Assembly (NCBI GenBank): GCA_964505195.1 | Contig: CAZDGV010000053.1 | Location: 1-6,737, forward strand | From: CAZDGV01 sp964505195 | Lineage (GTDB): Bacteria > Bacteroidota > Bacteroidia > Chitinophagales > Chitinophagaceae | Length of the DNA: 6,737 nucleotides | Direction of reading: 5' to 3' | Part shown: piece by piece, positions 6,223-6,737 of the stretch | Numbering within the stretch: position 1 is the first letter of the stretch | How the letters are laid out: each line of letters begins with the position of its first letter | Notes under the pieces: model-generated | What the model saw: the letters and a program-made list of their open reading frames with translations, nothing else | Database searches by the model: none | Told to the model about the DNA's origin: nothing | Made by a program: the position numbers and the translations under genes

Positions 6223-6737
6223 ATGACACCACCCAATAAAAAAGATGCGCTTGGAAAAGGTATTCGTACACTGTTGCAAAACATCAACGACGACCTGAAA
6301 ACAACCGATGTGCAATTAAAAGGCACTGTGGGCGAAGCTGCCACCGGCGTAATACGCATTCCGGTAGAAGAAATTGAAATCAACCCCAAACAGCCCAGAC
6401 GCGATTTTGATGAACAGGCACTCAAGGAGCTTTCCGATTCCATCAAAATGCATGATATCATTCAGCCGGTTACCGTTAGCATGATTGCACCCCACCGCTA
6501 TCGTTTGATTGCAGGTGAGCGCCGTTGGAGAGCAACCAAAATGGCCGGCATTAAAGACATACCTGCCTATATCCGCCAGGCCAACGACCAGCAACTTCTG
6601 GAACTTGCTTTGCTCGAAAATTTACAGCGCGAAGATCTGAACGCCATGGAAATTGGCTTGAGCTATAAACGACTCATGGAAGAGCTTTCCTACAATCAGG
6701 AACAGGTAGCAGAACGCATGGGCAAGGACCGCACCAC
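6223..6737 (+). CDS. parB: ParB/Spo0J chromosome-partitioning protein, N-terminal part
   Basis: The frame is open from ATG 6223 through the right edge, giving 171 residues of a protein usually close to 300. A typical ParB opening, LGKGIRTLL, is at 10-18. A variable linker is followed by the ParB/Srx CTPase domain: NPKQPR (54-59) and the CTP-binding GERRWRA motif (98-104), then ENLQREDLN (132-140). The start of the central helix-turn-helix that reads parS is visible (LSYNQEQVAERMGKDRT, from about 155). ParB loads at parS, uses CTP to form a sliding clamp, and stimulates ParA. The dimerisation domain is outside the window. The upstream 36-base gap contains a 10-codon frame (ATG 6186, overlapping the parA stop), probably fortuitous. 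No TGTTNCACGTGNAACA-like parS site was found in the window by eye. Confidence 0.95.
   Translation, partial: MTPPNKKDALGKGIRTLLQNINDDLKTTDVQLKGTVGEAATGVIRIPVEEIEINPKQPRRDFDEQALKELSDSIKMHDIIQPVTVSMIAPHRYRLIAGERRWRATKMAGIKDIPAYIRQANDQQLLELALLENLQREDLNAMEIGLSYKRLMEELSYNQEQVAERMGKDRT

Overview
The window looks like a chromosomal segment from a member of the Bacteroidota, most likely a Chitinophagaceae/Sphingobacteriia-type bacterium. The grounds are two candidate promoters with the phylum's -7 element (TAnnTTTG), genes without clear Shine-Dalgarno sequences, a PorT-type outer-membrane barrel protein, a long DtxR regulator with a C-terminal FeoA-like domain, and a compact Soj-type ParA followed by ParB. 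The genus is an inference. I see no mobile element, CRISPR array, tRNA or rRNA.

Layout. Positions 1-902 (minus) hold the N-terminal part of an uncharacterised lipoprotein, cut by the left edge. It begins at GTG and has no ATG in frame. It is transcribed away from a two-gene plus-strand operon: a DtxR/MntR-family metal-responsive repressor (1001-1657) whose stop overlaps the start of a ZIP-family metal transporter (1654-2481). Directly upstream of the repressor, three TTAGA/TCTAA half-sites (972-999) overlap a perfect Bacteroidota -7 element. This looks like an autoregulatory metal-box operator. Converging on the operon are two minus-strand genes: a membrane-anchored calcineurin-like phosphoesterase (3216-4469) and, downstream of it, a small outer-membrane beta-barrel protein (2535-3119). 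The 96 bases between these two hold overlapping inverted repeats that could form alternative RNA structures.

The divergent gap 4470-4659 carries two ATGTT/AACAT palindromes and a good Bacteroidota promoter reading right. That promoter drives a UPF0173 metal-dependent hydrolase (4660-5340), followed after 24 bases by parA (5365-6186) and, 36 bases later, parB (6223 to beyond the right edge). The last two genes are the chromosome-partitioning pair. No full parS site was seen in the window.

The genes are mostly known families. The parts most worth a second look are non-coding: the metal-box operator array, the paired palindromes and the alternative-hairpin region, plus the homopolymer at the lipoprotein start.
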